Positions 51,730 to 61,200 of a stretch of DNA of 64,000 bases are shown piece after piece (positions within the stretch are counted from its first letter, which is position 1; every line of letters starts with the position of its first letter). Origin of the DNA: Polyangiaceae bacterium (GTDB taxonomy: Bacteria > Myxococcota_A > Polyangia > Polyangiales > Polyangiaceae); assembly GCA_041389725.1 (NCBI GenBank), contig JAWKRG010000002.1:868001-932000 (forward strand), read 5' to 3'. The notes beneath the pieces were generated by a model that made no database searches, was not told the origin of the DNA, and saw only the letters and a list, made by a program, of their open reading frames with translations. The translations under genes were made by a program, and so were the position numbers.

Positions 51730-51798
51730 CTGGTTTTTTTGGGGGGCTTGCCGTCCCTGACGTCATCGGCCCCCCGTGAGGTCCGTCGCGGAGCGCCG
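51730..51798 (-). repeat. Dispersed repeat family 3, copy 2 (inverted)
   Basis: Reverse complement of the element at 40916-40981: CTGGTTTTTTT, GGGGGGCTTGCCGTCCC, GACGTCATCGGCC, ending CGCGGAGCGCCG. It begins 4 bp after the PP2C stop. The T-run beside a G-run could help end transcription in this orientation. Conserved core positions are GGCCGATGACGTC and GGGACGG. Confidence 0.8.
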
Positions 51799-51832
51799 GC
51801 GCGGCGCTGGGGCTTGCTCGGCACTCACCCTG

Positions 51833-51979
51833 TCATTCGGGCGCGCGGCCACGAGCGACCTCATGAAGCTCGTAGACCGTCAGCGCTTCGGAGGGCGTGA
51901 GCGTCACTTCGCCGCGGCGCCGGGCGCTCCATGGAAAGCCCCAGTGGATCTGTTCACGATCGAGCACGCGAGATGTCAT
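51833..51979 (-). CDS. Possible 48-residue small protein
   Basis: A short frame beginning MTSRVLDREQIHWGFPW and ending TPSEALTVYELHEVARGRAPE. Codon choice looks coding-like, but the ribosome site is weak and no family is recognised. Included because the 340-bp gap between the PP2C gene and the next minus-strand gene otherwise holds only a repeat. Confidence 0.25.
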   Translation of the reverse strand: MTSRVLDREQIHWGFPWSARRRGEVTLTPSEALTVYELHEVARGRAPE

Positions 51980-52066
51980 GGGTCGTCGCGCCGGCAGGGT
52001 GTAGAGCAGTCGCCGCCGCACAGGTCGAGGACGGGATTCATGACGCCTCGAGCATAACAGAAGCCT

Positions 52067-52981
52067 CTAGTCGCCTCGCAACGTGCTGCGCCTGCGGTCG
52101 GGCGGGGGGCTCGTCCCACTCAGCCAAGTCGCGATGGCAAGACCATCTAGTTGTTGAGCGCGCCTTCCAGTCTGCCAGCGGGTCACGTCGACTTTCATCC
52201 ACTCGCGCGCCGAGGGGTCCACGATCACTGGCACTTCCCGAGCCGCTTCGAAGGGTATCAGATGAATCAAGTCAACGACCTGGCAGTGGAGCGCGGTGTA
52301 CGAATCGCCTCCGGGAAGTCTCACGCGGAGCACCATCTCAAACCTGAGCTGGTTGGGGGTGCCGGCCGGTCTGACGCGCTCCAAGGTCGCGCTGGTGGCG
52401 ACTCCGGCGCCAGCTAGGCGCTCTTCTCGCCGTACCTGCTGTGAGCGGAACGCTAGAAATGCCGCGCCCATCGGAATCCAGATGGCCAAGAAGCCGACGG
52501 CGAACACGATGCCGGCAAGGTGCTCGTCCCAGCGCAAAAGCATGAGCACGGCGGCGAACACCGTCACGCTCAACCCAATTGCGACCACGAACCCCAGAGT
52601 TTCTGAGCGCCGAGCCTTCACCGAACTGCACGTGACATCCACAGGACCGGAGTACTCGCCCTTGCCGACGAAGGCGCGTGCACTCCAAGGCTTTTCGCCA
52701 GGCGCCGCTTCGACCACGACGCGCTTCAGCTCTTGATTGGCCCCATCCGCGAGAACGCGCACCGGCTGGTCGGGCTGCAGCTGGGGCATCAGGGATTCAT
52801 GAAAAACGTCAACATGCACCGCGGTGTACGACTCGAGGTCGGGCGGCTGCACTTCGAGGAGCAGTTCGAGACGCACCCACCACTCGTCGTCCTCGGTGTC
52901 TGCGTACTGCTCTTTCACACCGAGGATCAGCGCGCTCCGCCAGATCCCCTCAGGCTCCCCGTTCTCCGAATCCGACTGCAC
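52067..52981 (-). CDS. Membrane protein with an internally duplicated DUF3592-like domain
   Basis: About 304 residues from GTG 52981; the start is uncertain because the frame stays open upstream over a divergent gene. There are two membrane helices in the middle (LGFVVAIGLSVTVFAAVLML and LAGIVFAVGFLAIWIPMGAA). On each side lies a similar soluble module: LEVQPPDLESYTAVHVDVF and VRVLADGANQELK in the first; LRVRLPGGDSYTALHCQVV and VPVIVDPSAREWMKVDV in the second. This looks like a duplication. DUF3592-type domains are envelope-associated with no known activity. Function unknown. Confidence 0.6.
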   Translation of the reverse strand: MQSDSENGEPEGIWRSALILGVKEQYADTEDDEWWVRLELLLEVQPPDLESYTAVHVDVFHESLMPQLQPDQPVRVLADGANQELKRVVVEAAPGEKPWSARAFVGKGEYSGPVDVTCSSVKARRSETLGFVVAIGLSVTVFAAVLMLLRWDEHLAGIVFAVGFLAIWIPMGAAFLAFRSQQVRREERLAGAGVATSATLERVRPAGTPNQLRFEMVLRVRLPGGDSYTALHCQVVDLIHLIPFEAAREVPVIVDPSAREWMKVDVTRWQTGRRAQQLDGLAIATWLSGTSPPPDRRRSTLRGD

Positions 52982-53103
52982 CTGAGGCGAGAATAGCCCA
53001 ACAGTGACGGGCCAGTCGCCTCCGGAACGCTCATCCCCCCTCAGTGCGAGGACCGAGCGAAAACTGCAAACAACTGAAAGCGCACCGGGCCGATACGTCC
53101 TGC

Positions 53104-54126
53104 ATGACCGAGCCCTTGGGTGCCGCTGGCAGTCGGCGAACCTTCGTCGAGGCCGCAAGCCCGCACTTCGAACGAACCCTTCGTGACCGCGCGCCGCGGC
53201 CGCGGCAGCAGACGGCGCCGCAATCGCCGGGAGCGCTGCAGTTGGCGAAAGCGCCGCGAACGGAGCGCATGGGACGCCGGATGGATCAGCTGATGGAAGC
53301 CATGCGCACGCCCTATCGCGTAGGCGGCAAGACCGTGCGCGTGAGTCCGGCCTTTCGCTCGCTTCACCCGGGCAGCGATACGACGCCACCTCAGACCTAC
53401 GTACTGCGCATCAAACGCGCGGTTGGCGACAAGACCTTCGGCGAGATCGCCATGGCCGCGGCGCGCGCCACCTCTTCACGAGGCAACCTCGATGACATCC
53501 GCCAGGTGACCCAGGCGCTGATCGACTCGGACGTCGGCAAAGCGAAGCTCGGCACGACGACTGCGCGGCACGACGACGCGATTCGCTCGCTGATGAAGGA
53601 GCACGGTATCGGATTGGACTGCCGCGGGTTCGCGCTGCACTCCTTCATGGAAGCACGGGCAGAAAACGGCGTACGTCCGCCCAACGCTCGCTACGGATTC
53701 CCCCAACACGACGTGACGCCGCATCTCGGGACCAAGCTGAAGCGCGCTTCGCTCGACGGGGCGCGCACAGGCGATCTGATCCGACTCAGCCCCGACGGCG
53801 GACGCGACCACAACGTGATCTTGCGCTCCAAACAGACGCTCAGCGTGCCGGCGGGACAGAGTCCGAACTTTCTCGGTCGGCAAGCCAGTGCTGGCTTTCT
53901 GGCGCAGCCCGGCGGCGGACCCGCGAAGATCTTGGTGCTGACCGTCGACGCCTCCTGGGGCGATGGCGGCGACCCGAGCGTGGGCGGCGTCGAGCGACGC
54001 GTCTGGATTCGGAACGAAGCCACCGGTCTCTGGGGTCGTTGGGACAACGAAGGCCAGTTTCGCGTCAGCCACGGTCCCCACGCTCACGAATCAGCCACCG
54101 TCTATCGACCCAAGGAGGAACCATGA
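53104..54126 (+). CDS. NlpC/P60-like putative cysteine hydrolase
   Basis: 340 residues from ATG 53104, with no signal peptide. The N-terminal 85 residues are basic and Pro/Ala-rich. A helical segment (GEIAMAAARATSSRGNLDDI) leads into GIGLDCRGFALHSFMEA, where the Cys sits as in NlpC/P60 (DCSGF). RTGDLIRLSPDG and RDHNVILRSK follow, matching the PGDLV and His-containing strand of that fold. The C-terminus is beta-rich (VLTVDASWGDGGD, RRVWIRNEATGLWGRWDNEG). This suggests a peptidoglycan or amide hydrolase; the fit is by eye and the family is not certain. A 4-bp overlap couples it to a tiny lipoprotein. Confidence 0.5.
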   Translation: MTEPLGAAGSRRTFVEAASPHFERTLRDRAPRPRQQTAPQSPGALQLAKAPRTERMGRRMDQLMEAMRTPYRVGGKTVRVSPAFRSLHPGSDTTPPQTYVLRIKRAVGDKTFGEIAMAAARATSSRGNLDDIRQVTQALIDSDVGKAKLGTTTARHDDAIRSLMKEHGIGLDCRGFALHSFMEARAENGVRPPNARYGFPQHDVTPHLGTKLKRASLDGARTGDLIRLSPDGGRDHNVILRSKQTLSVPAGQSPNFLGRQASAGFLAQPGGGPAKILVLTVDASWGDGGDPSVGGVERRVWIRNEATGLWGRWDNEGQFRVSHGPHAHESATVYRPKEEP

Positions 54127-54287
54127 AACGAATCGTCATCGCGCTTGCCTTGCTCCCATTGTTCGCCGCGGCCTGCGAGTCCACTCAGCACGCCGCCCCG
54201 CGACGCGCTGTTGCCCGAGCCGAAGGCCACCGCGTCGCTCCCCCCTCGAGCGCGCTCTCTCAAAACACCGCGCCCACATCACGCTGA
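54123..54287 (+). CDS. Tiny lipoprotein coupled to the NlpC/P60-like gene
   Basis: 54 residues: MKRIVIALALLPLFAAACES, a strong signal peptide with lipobox (Cys in AAAC), then about 35 polar residues rich in Ala, Arg and Pro. An excellent ribosome site, AAGGAGG, lies 4 bp before ATG 54123, inside the end of the preceding gene (ATGA overlap). Too small for enzymatic function; an anchor or partner of the upstream hydrolase is possible. Confidence 0.72.
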   Translation: MKRIVIALALLPLFAAACESTQHAAPRRAVARAEGHRVAPPSSALSQNTAPTSR

Positions 54288-54355
54288 AACTCCGCTCGTC
54301 TTCCGTCCTTCCGTCTCTCCTGTGCTCTCTCCTGCTCGAGCAAGAAGAGGAAGGA

Positions 54356-54438
54356 TTCACAGGAAGACCGGAAGCGCGAAAGGGGGTGGGACTTGATCCC
54401 TTCCTCTCTTCTTCCGCTCTTCCGTCCTTCCTGTGCCC
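54356..54438. repeat. Dispersed repeat family 1, copy 2 (GGAAG palindrome)
   Basis: TTCACAGGAAGACCGGAAG, then GATCCCTTCCTCT, then CTTCCGCTCTTCC and CTTCCTGTGCCC, matching the copy at 40808-40880. A half-arm of the same family, CTTCCGTCCTTCC and TCCTGTGCTC, precedes it near 54298-54330. Non-coding spacer between the small lipoprotein and the lactonase gene. Confidence 0.75.
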
Positions 54439-54477
54439 TCTTCACCCGCACGGCAACAGGACACCGCAGCGTTGCTG

Positions 54478-55716
54478 CTAGGGCGAGGGGAAGCGGTAGG
54501 CGCCGACGAAAAAGGGCGCGTCGACCACGGGGACTTCTTCGACGAAAGACAGCTTGCCCGTAGTCTCGTCGATCAGAAAGCTGACGACGTTGCTGCTGTC
54601 GCGGTTCGTCACCAGCAGCACGCGCCCGGACGGGTCGATCTCGAAGTTTCGCGGATGGGAGCCGCGCGTCCCCTCGTGGCCGACCAAGGTCAGCGCGCCC
54701 GTGCTCGGGTCGATGCTGAAGATCACCAGCGTGCTCTGATCCTGGGAACGGTTCGAGCCGTAGACGAACTTGCCGTTGGGGTGCACGTGCACGTCGGCGC
54801 CGGTACTAGGCGCGGTGACGCTCGCGGGCAGGCTCTCTTCGGTCTCGATCTCCGTCAGGGTGCCCTTGGCGGCATCGAAGGCATAGGCCGTCATGCTCGT
54901 GCCCTGCTCGTTCATCACGTAGGCGAAGGGCTTGCTCGGGTGAAAGTCCATGTGACGCGGGCCGTCGCTCGTCGCCACGCTGCCTGGAGCGTTGGCTGTG
55001 AGCTTTCCCGCGCCGTCGTCGTAGACGTACTGTGAAATGGTGTTGCTGCCGTTGTTGGGCACGAACACGTAGCTCCCCGAGGGATCCAGAACGATGCAGT
55101 GGCTCTTGCTGCCCGGCGACTGCGTGTCGGTGAGCGCACCCAACGCACCGTTCGCCCCCAACGCCACCACGTCCGCCTTGCCTTGGTTGTAGTGCGCGAC
55201 GAGCAGATGTTTGCCTGTCTTGTCGACGGTCAAGTACACGGGGGCGCCACTGAGGCCGACGCTGCCCATCGCGCTCAGCGCGCCGGTGGCTCGGTCGAGG
55301 GAAAACGCGCGCGCTTCGTCGTTCTGGGTGTCCGCGACGTAGAGCAGGTCCTGACTGGGGTGAAGCGCCATGAAGTCCGCGGTTCCCCCCGAGGTGGTGC
55401 GACCCAGCGCCGTCAGCTTGCCGCTCGTGGGATCGAGCGTGAAGCGATCGATGTTGTCGGCACCGCCCTTGGAGCTACCGACGTAGACGTAGGTCACCGT
55501 GTTCACGGCTGCGTCAGTGCCGGCGTCACCGCCGGCGGCGCCGCTGCCTGCAGTGCCTGCAGTGCCGCCCGACCCGCCACTACCACTTGCGCCACCGCCG
55601 CCGCTTCCTGCGGCTCCCGCGGCGCCTGCCGAACCGCCCCCTCCGCCACTCCCGTCATCGTCTCCCGAGCATGCCACGAGCAGCAGCGCAAAGAGTCCCA
55701 ACCACGACCGAGTCAT
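54478..55716 (-). CDS. Lactonase-family beta-propeller lipoprotein
   Basis: 412 residues. Leader WLGLFALLLVACSGDD has a lipobox, then a Gly/Ala/Ser linker to about residue 70, then a seven-bladed propeller of the 6-phosphogluconolactonase-like (PF10282) family. Repeats have the pattern FSLDRATGALSAMGSVGLSG and FLIDETTGKLSFVEEVPV, with HPSQDLLYVADTQN and HPNGKFVYGSNRS blades. Some members hydrolyse lactones. Many lipoprotein homologues have no known activity, and the periplasmic location argues against a pentose-phosphate role. Confidence 0.8.
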   Translation of the reverse strand: MTRSWLGLFALLLVACSGDDDGSGGGGGSAGAAGAAGSGGGGASGSGGSGGTAGTAGSGAAGGDAGTDAAVNTVTYVYVGSSKGGADNIDRFTLDPTSGKLTALGRTTSGGTADFMALHPSQDLLYVADTQNDEARAFSLDRATGALSAMGSVGLSGAPVYLTVDKTGKHLLVAHYNQGKADVVALGANGALGALTDTQSPGSKSHCIVLDPSGSYVFVPNNGSNTISQYVYDDGAGKLTANAPGSVATSDGPRHMDFHPSKPFAYVMNEQGTSMTAYAFDAAKGTLTEIETEESLPASVTAPSTGADVHVHPNGKFVYGSNRSQDQSTLVIFSIDPSTGALTLVGHEGTRGSHPRNFEIDPSGRVLLVTNRDSSNVVSFLIDETTGKLSFVEEVPVVDAPFFVGAYRFPSP

Positions 55717-55794
55717 CCACCCAGGCTACACGCCCCGCACCCATCTTCCAACCCACCTTGCCTCGAACCGGAAGCGGCTTCCATTCTGAATCCC

Positions 55795-55920
55795 TCGACA
55801 ACCGCCGCGACGCCACGAGCGCCACGGGGCGCCATGGATTGGTTCGTGTGTGGCTGCAGCAGCAGCCACACAGCCAAGCCCTTGGCGAGTCTCTGCGCTC
55901 TTGGCGTCGTGGCGGTTGAG
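55795..55920. repeat. Dispersed repeat family 2, complete copy with long inverted arms
   Basis: The left arm CGACAACCGCC-GCGACGCCACGAGCGCCA pairs with the right arm CTGCGCTCTTGGCGTCGTGGCGGTTG over about 27 bp. The core CCCTTGGCGAGTCTC (55879 on) is shared with the copy at 62134. It lies in the 351-bp non-coding gap between the lactonase-family and LysE-family genes; the rest of that gap shows nothing recognisable. Confidence 0.8.
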
Positions 55921-56067
55921 AAACGTCACCCGTCGCGACGGCGCTAGCCGTTTCGGCAGCCACGGCTACGCGGGCCTGGCGGCAGGTGCGGCGCGCGGCG
56001 GTGACGGGAAGGGTGGGACGCGTGGGCCGCGATGCAGTGGGCCGAGACCCAAACCCCAAGAACGAAT

Positions 56068-56682
56068 TCAGCTGACGACAGCGTGAAGGGCGAGGCCGAA
56101 GCCGAGCAGCAGGAGGGCGATCGCGAGACCGCGTCGCACGCGGGTGAGCCAGCGAGGGGAGAGGCGTTGTCGGCCCCGCGCGGCGAGGGAGAACACGAGG
56201 GAAAACCAAAGCACGATGCCGAAGGCGGCGCCGATCGCGAGCACGGCGGGGCGAGTGCCGCTCTGGGTGAGCGCGCCGTGGGAATAGAGAAAGGCAGCGA
56301 CACCGGACCAGAACGCGACGAAGCCGGGATTGAGGAGCACGAGCAGAAAGCCCGTGAGCCACGCGCTTGCCGTGACGGACTTGCGCTCCGGTCGTGCCGG
56401 ATCACCTCGGAGCAAGAACGCAGCGATGGCGATGACGAACAGCGCGCCGAGGATGCGCAGGGGTCGCTCGCCCAGAGGCAAACGCGTGATGAGCTCGCCC
56501 GCGCCGGCAAACGCGACGCCAACGAACAGCGCCTCGGCCACGGCACCCCCGCTGGCGAGGGAAAGGGCGCGCGCGCGGCGCCCGGAGACACCGGCCTCCA
56601 TCACCAAGAGCAACAACGGGCCGGCTGCGGGAATGCTACCGAGGAAGCCGAGCAAGACGCCGAGGGCGAAGTTACCGATCAC
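56068..56682 (-). CDS. LysE/RhtB-family amino-acid exporter
   Basis: 204 residues, almost wholly hydrophobic, with six or so helices: GVLLGFLGSIPAAGPLLLLV (LysE N-terminal signature region), LGALFVIAIAAFLL, ASAWLTGFLLVLLNPGFVAFW (LLNPG typical), VLAIGAAFGIVLWFSLVFSL and LAIALLLLGFGLALHAVV. The GTG start overlaps the glyA stop by 4 bp (GTGA); an upstream GTG at 56715 is possible but gives no better match. Coupling to glyA suggests export of a glycine- or serine-related amino acid (inference). Confidence 0.8.
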   Translation of the reverse strand: MIGNFALGVLLGFLGSIPAAGPLLLLVMEAGVSGRRARALSLASGGAVAEALFVGVAFAGAGELITRLPLGERPLRILGALFVIAIAAFLLRGDPARPERKSVTASAWLTGFLLVLLNPGFVAFWSGVAAFLYSHGALTQSGTRPAVLAIGAAFGIVLWFSLVFSLAARGRQRLSPRWLTRVRRGLAIALLLLGFGLALHAVVS

Positions 56683-57932
56683 CGCGGCAGGCCAGGCGCC
56701 GGAAAGCCCTGGCACATCTCGCGCACTTCACCCGCGATGCGAGACAGCAACGCCTCGTCGGTGGGATTGCCCACGACGCGGTCCATCCAGTCCGCGAGTC
56801 GCTTCATTTCCGGAGCACCCATGCCACGCGAGGTGATCGCCGGCGTGCCGATGCGCAGACCAGACGGGTCGAAGGGCTTGCGCGGATCGAAGGGAATGGA
56901 GTTGTAGTTGGCGACGATGCCGGCCTTGTCGAGAGCCTGCGCCGCGACCTTGCCGGGTACGTTCTTGGGGGTGAGATCGAGCAGCAGCAGGTGGTTGTCG
57001 GTGCCGCCCGTGACGAGGGCGAATCCCTTGGCGAGCAAGGCGTCCGCAAGCGCCTTGGCGTTTTCCACCACGGCCTGGGCGTAGCGCTTGAACTCCGGAG
57101 TCTGCGCTTCCTTCGCTGCCACGGCGATGCCGGCGGTGGTGTGGTTGTGGGGGCCGCCCTGCAGCCCGGGAAACACAGCGCGATCGATGGCCTTTTGGTG
57201 TTCCGCCTTGCACATGATGATACCGCCGCGCGGGCCGCGCAGGGTCTTGTGCGTGGTGCTGGTGACCACGTCGGCGATGCCCACAGGCGATGGATGCGCG
57301 CCGCCCGCGACCAGGCCCGAGATGTGAGCGATGTCCGCACACAGCAACGCTCCGACTTCGTCGGCGATTTCGCGAAATCTATCGAACTCGAGGACGCGCG
57401 GATACGCCGTGGTGCCACACCAGATCAGCTTGGGTTTGTGTTCCTTGGCGATGCTGCGCACTTCGTCGAAGTCGATGCGATGGTCATCACGGCGCACACC
57501 GTAGCCGCGACTGTTGAAGTACTTGCCGGTGATCGACACGTTCCAACCGTGCGTGAGGTGTCCGCCCGCGGGCAGCCCAAGGCCCATGATCGGATCGTGG
57601 GGCTGACAGAAGGCGAGATACACGGCGAGGTTTGCGGGACTGCCGGAGTAGGGCTGCACGTTCACGTGCTCGGCGCCGAACAGCTCCTTGAGGCGGCTCT
57701 GCGCCAGTTGCTCGACGCGGTCGATGACTTGCTGACCTTCGTAGTAGCGCTTGCCCGCGTAGCCTTCGGAATACTTGTTGGTCAGCACCGAACCGCTGGC
57801 TTCGAGCACGGCGCGGGACACGTAGTTCTCACTCGGGATGAGCCGCAGCTTGTCGGCCTCGCGCTGCTCCTCTTCGGCAATCAGCGCATGGATCTCGGGG
57901 TCACGCTCGGCGAGGGAAGGATCGGGGGTCAT
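56679..57932 (-). CDS. glyA: Serine hydroxymethyltransferase
   Basis: Interconverts serine and glycine with tetrahydrofolate, the main source of one-carbon units. 417 residues, normal length. Landmarks: LIPSENYVSRAVLEASGSVL, NKYSEGYAGKRYYEG, NVQPYSGSPANLAVY, HLTHGW, PLP-lysine in TSTTHKTLRGPRGG and PITSRGMGAPEM-like PAITSRGMGAPE. ATG 57932 (MTPDPSLAERDPEIHAL) is chosen over a longer frame reaching 58103. Divergent from the giant kinase; followed by the coupled LysE-type exporter. Confidence 0.96.
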   Translation of the reverse strand: MTPDPSLAERDPEIHALIAEEEQREADKLRLIPSENYVSRAVLEASGSVLTNKYSEGYAGKRYYEGQQVIDRVEQLAQSRLKELFGAEHVNVQPYSGSPANLAVYLAFCQPHDPIMGLGLPAGGHLTHGWNVSITGKYFNSRGYGVRRDDHRIDFDEVRSIAKEHKPKLIWCGTTAYPRVLEFDRFREIADEVGALLCADIAHISGLVAGGAHPSPVGIADVVTSTTHKTLRGPRGGIIMCKAEHQKAIDRAVFPGLQGGPHNHTTAGIAVAAKEAQTPEFKRYAQAVVENAKALADALLAKGFALVTGGTDNHLLLLDLTPKNVPGKVAAQALDKAGIVANYNSIPFDPRKPFDPSGLRIGTPAITSRGMGAPEMKRLADWMDRVVGNPTDEALLSRIAGEVREMCQGFPAPGLPR

Positions 57933-58207
57933 GGCGATGGGAGGGTACACCCTCGCGTAGGTGGGAGGGCTCGCTGGCCGACGGATCTGCGGACGGGCCA
58001 GGAGGTCGGAGTGCGGGAGGCTTGGAGCCATGGGCATGAAACCTGGGCGCCAGCTGTTCGGCAGGTCGGGTGCGCCGGTTCGAGGGGTGGCGGCGGTGCG
58101 CACTTCACGAACCTAACCGCTGGCAACCATTGGCAAATACGGGTAGACTGAAAATCTTTCCAGCAGCCCTCGACCTCCCGAGGGCCGTGACTACACTCGC
58201 GCCGCCG

Positions 58208-61200
58208 ATGGCTGAAGGGGGTAACTCCAACAAAGAGCCCAGAGCTCCGCTGCCGGCGACGCCCCATCCGCCGGAAGCGGAGGTGCGCTCCGCGCCGGTC
58301 GATCCCTCGCGCTCCGCGCCGGTCGATCCCTCGCGCTCCGCGCCGGTCGAACCTTCGCGACCGGTCAGCGACTCGTCGCATCACGACGCCGCCGCGCGCC
58401 TCTCGGGTCGGCCACCCGCGCCAGATCCGGAAGAAGCCGACGACAGCGCGCCGCCCAGCATCCCCAGCGCGGCGTCGTTGAAGGAGAGCTCGATCCTGCA
58501 TCTGTCGGCTCCGGAGATCACACCGCTGGGAACGCCGTCGACGGTGCTGCCCGGCCACGTGCTCGCCGATCGCTACGAGGTGAAGGAAGTCATCGGCGAG
58601 GGCGGCATGGGCATCGTGTACCGCTGCGCCGACATGGCGAATGGTGGCAACGAGGTCGCCCTCAAGCGCGTGATTCCGCCCGAGAGCAAGCTCGCCGCGG
58701 AGTACGTGATGTGGTTCTACAAGGAGGCCCGCGCGCTGGCGGCCTTGAACCACCCGTGCATCGTGCATGCAACGGATTTCGGACAGCTCGCGGACGGCAC
58801 GCCCTACTTGGCGATGGATCTGGCAGCGGGGGTATCGCTCCACGATCTGTCTCAGGTGCCGAATCGTTTCGAGCTGATCTGGTCGATCGTGGATCAAGTG
58901 CTCGGCGCCCTGGCTCAAGCCCATGCGCGCGGCATCATCCACGGCGATCTGAAGCCGTCGAACGTCCTGATCGAGGAGATGGAGGGAGCGCCACCAGAGG
59001 TGCACATCCTCGACTTCGGTCTGGCCTGGCTGAAGCAAGATCCCCACGACGAGCGTCTAGACGGCTCAAAAGCGCTGGAGTTCGCACCGCATGCGGGCGC
59101 GGGCACCCCGGGCTACATGGCGCCGGAACAGATCCAGCACGAGATGCACCATGTGTGCGGCGCCACGGATCTCTACGCCCTGGGCTGCATTCTGTACAAA
59201 CTGCTCTCGGGCCGCAGTGTGTTCACCGGGGATCCGAAGGAACTGCTACGGCTGCATGCCTTCGAGAAGATCCCCGAGCTGAAGCTCGCCATTCCCGCAC
59301 CCAGTGGCGTAGTGGCCTTCGTGCATCGGCTCTTGGCCAAGCGTCCTTGGGATCGTTGGGAGTTCGCCGCCGAGGCCCGAGGCGTGTGGGCGCAATGGCG
59401 ACCGAGCGCCGACACCGCGGCCGACGCTTGGGTGTTCCCCAAGGTGCCGCGCTATGACCGTCCCCCCACGGCGCCCAGCAAGGTCGCGAAGGGCAGTGAC
59501 AAGAAGCTTCGCCTTGGCGCAGCACCGCAGCGCTCGCCGGGACTGCTCAGCATTCGCTTGAGCCCTTTGGTAGGACGCGACGACGTGAAGCGCGTGCTGC
59601 GCGAGGTTTGCGATGACGTGATCGAAGGCCACGGGGCACCACACCGCCTGGTGATTCTGGTGGGCCCCGCCGGCGTGGGGAAGAGTCGCATCGCCGAGTG
59701 GCTATGCGAAGTGGTGCACGAGGAAGGGACGATGATCCCGCTGCGTGCACGCTATCGCCCGATCCGCAGTCCCCTGGACGGCATGCTCGGTGGTGTGACG
59801 CATTACTTCAACTTCGAGCGCGCCAGTCGCGAGATCATCGAAAAGTCCCTGCTGTTGCGCTGGAAGGTGACGGCGGACGACAAGAACGGCCGAGCGTGGG
59901 TCGCAGGCGCTTCGGAGTGGTTGCGTCCCCTGCCCCCGACCGAGCCCGTAGGGCCGACGGGCATTCGTTTCACCTTGGACACCTTGGACACGCGCCGCTT
60001 GGTGATTCGCTACACCTTGCGGCGAATCGGGCGCGGACGACCGCTGTTGTTCTTCATGGACGACCTGCACCACGCCGGGCCATCCACCTTCGAAGGCCTA
60101 GCGCGCATCCACACCGACGAGCCAGACCAGCGCATCGTGATCGTGGGCACCGTGCGATCGGAAGACGTGCAGCTGGGGACCGATGCAGCGGAACGCTTGC
60201 GTCAACTGCGCGAGTTGATGGACGGCATCGTCACCGACGTCAAACCCATGGACGCGGAGACCACGGCGGAGCTCCTGCGCGCTTCGTTGCCCCTTGACGG
60301 CGCCGCGGTGGATGAAGCGGCGCGTCGCAGCCGCGGCAACCCCCTCTTCGCGCTGCAACAACTGCACGCCTGGGCCCTGGCCGGCAACATGCAGATGTCG
60401 AGTGGGCTGTACAGCGTACCGGAGGAAGTGCTCTCGGTACGACCGCAGACCACGGCGGAGCTCTGGGACAGCCGAGTGGGCGCCATGCCCGAACAACATC
60501 GCCTGGCCGCGTACGCCGTGGCGACCTTGGGCGGTGACATTCGCCGCAACGTGCTGCACGCGCTCTTGGAGCGACTGGGCCTGGAGGCGGACGGCGCCAT
60601 CGTCAGCCTGCAGAACGCCGAAATCATTCTGCCGCGCGGCCCGGGCCGATATCACTGGCCGCACGCCCTGCTGCAGGAGCATTTGCTCGCGTCGCTCTTG
60701 GAACGAGCCGACGCGAAAGCGCTGTTGATCGCGGCGTCCGACGCGCTCGCCGTGCACCCCCTGGCTGCATCCCGGCGGATCATCCGCCAGCGAGTCGCCA
60801 ACCTGCTCTACGCCAGCGAGCCCGACGCCGCTGCAGGGTTGCTCTTCGACTTCTTGAACAACGCTTGGCTCGGCGCGCGCGAGCCCCTCGCTACCCTGGG
60901 CGATCTGGAGCTGCTCAAGGGACACCTGCAGGGGCGCTCGCTGGCGATGAAGCACCGCTGGCAGGCAGAAGCGCTGCGCCACTTGGGGCGCACCGACGAA
61001 GCGACGACCCACGCAGAGATCGCGCGCGAGCGCTTCGAAGAGCTGGAGGACCGCGAGAACCTGGGCCACACCCTGCGACTCTTGGGCCATCTGGCCAGCG
61101 AACGCGGCCAGAGCGGCGAGGGTGCCGTGCTGGTTGGCTTGGCACACGAGATCTTCACGGAGCTGGGGCACATCACGGGTCAAGCGCAGTGCGAAGCCGT

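Noticed and set aside
54294..54455. A short ORF or small RNA across the GGAAG palindrome
   Set aside because: No ribosome site or conserved frame; the two copies differ by insertions that break any frame, so it is treated as a repeat.
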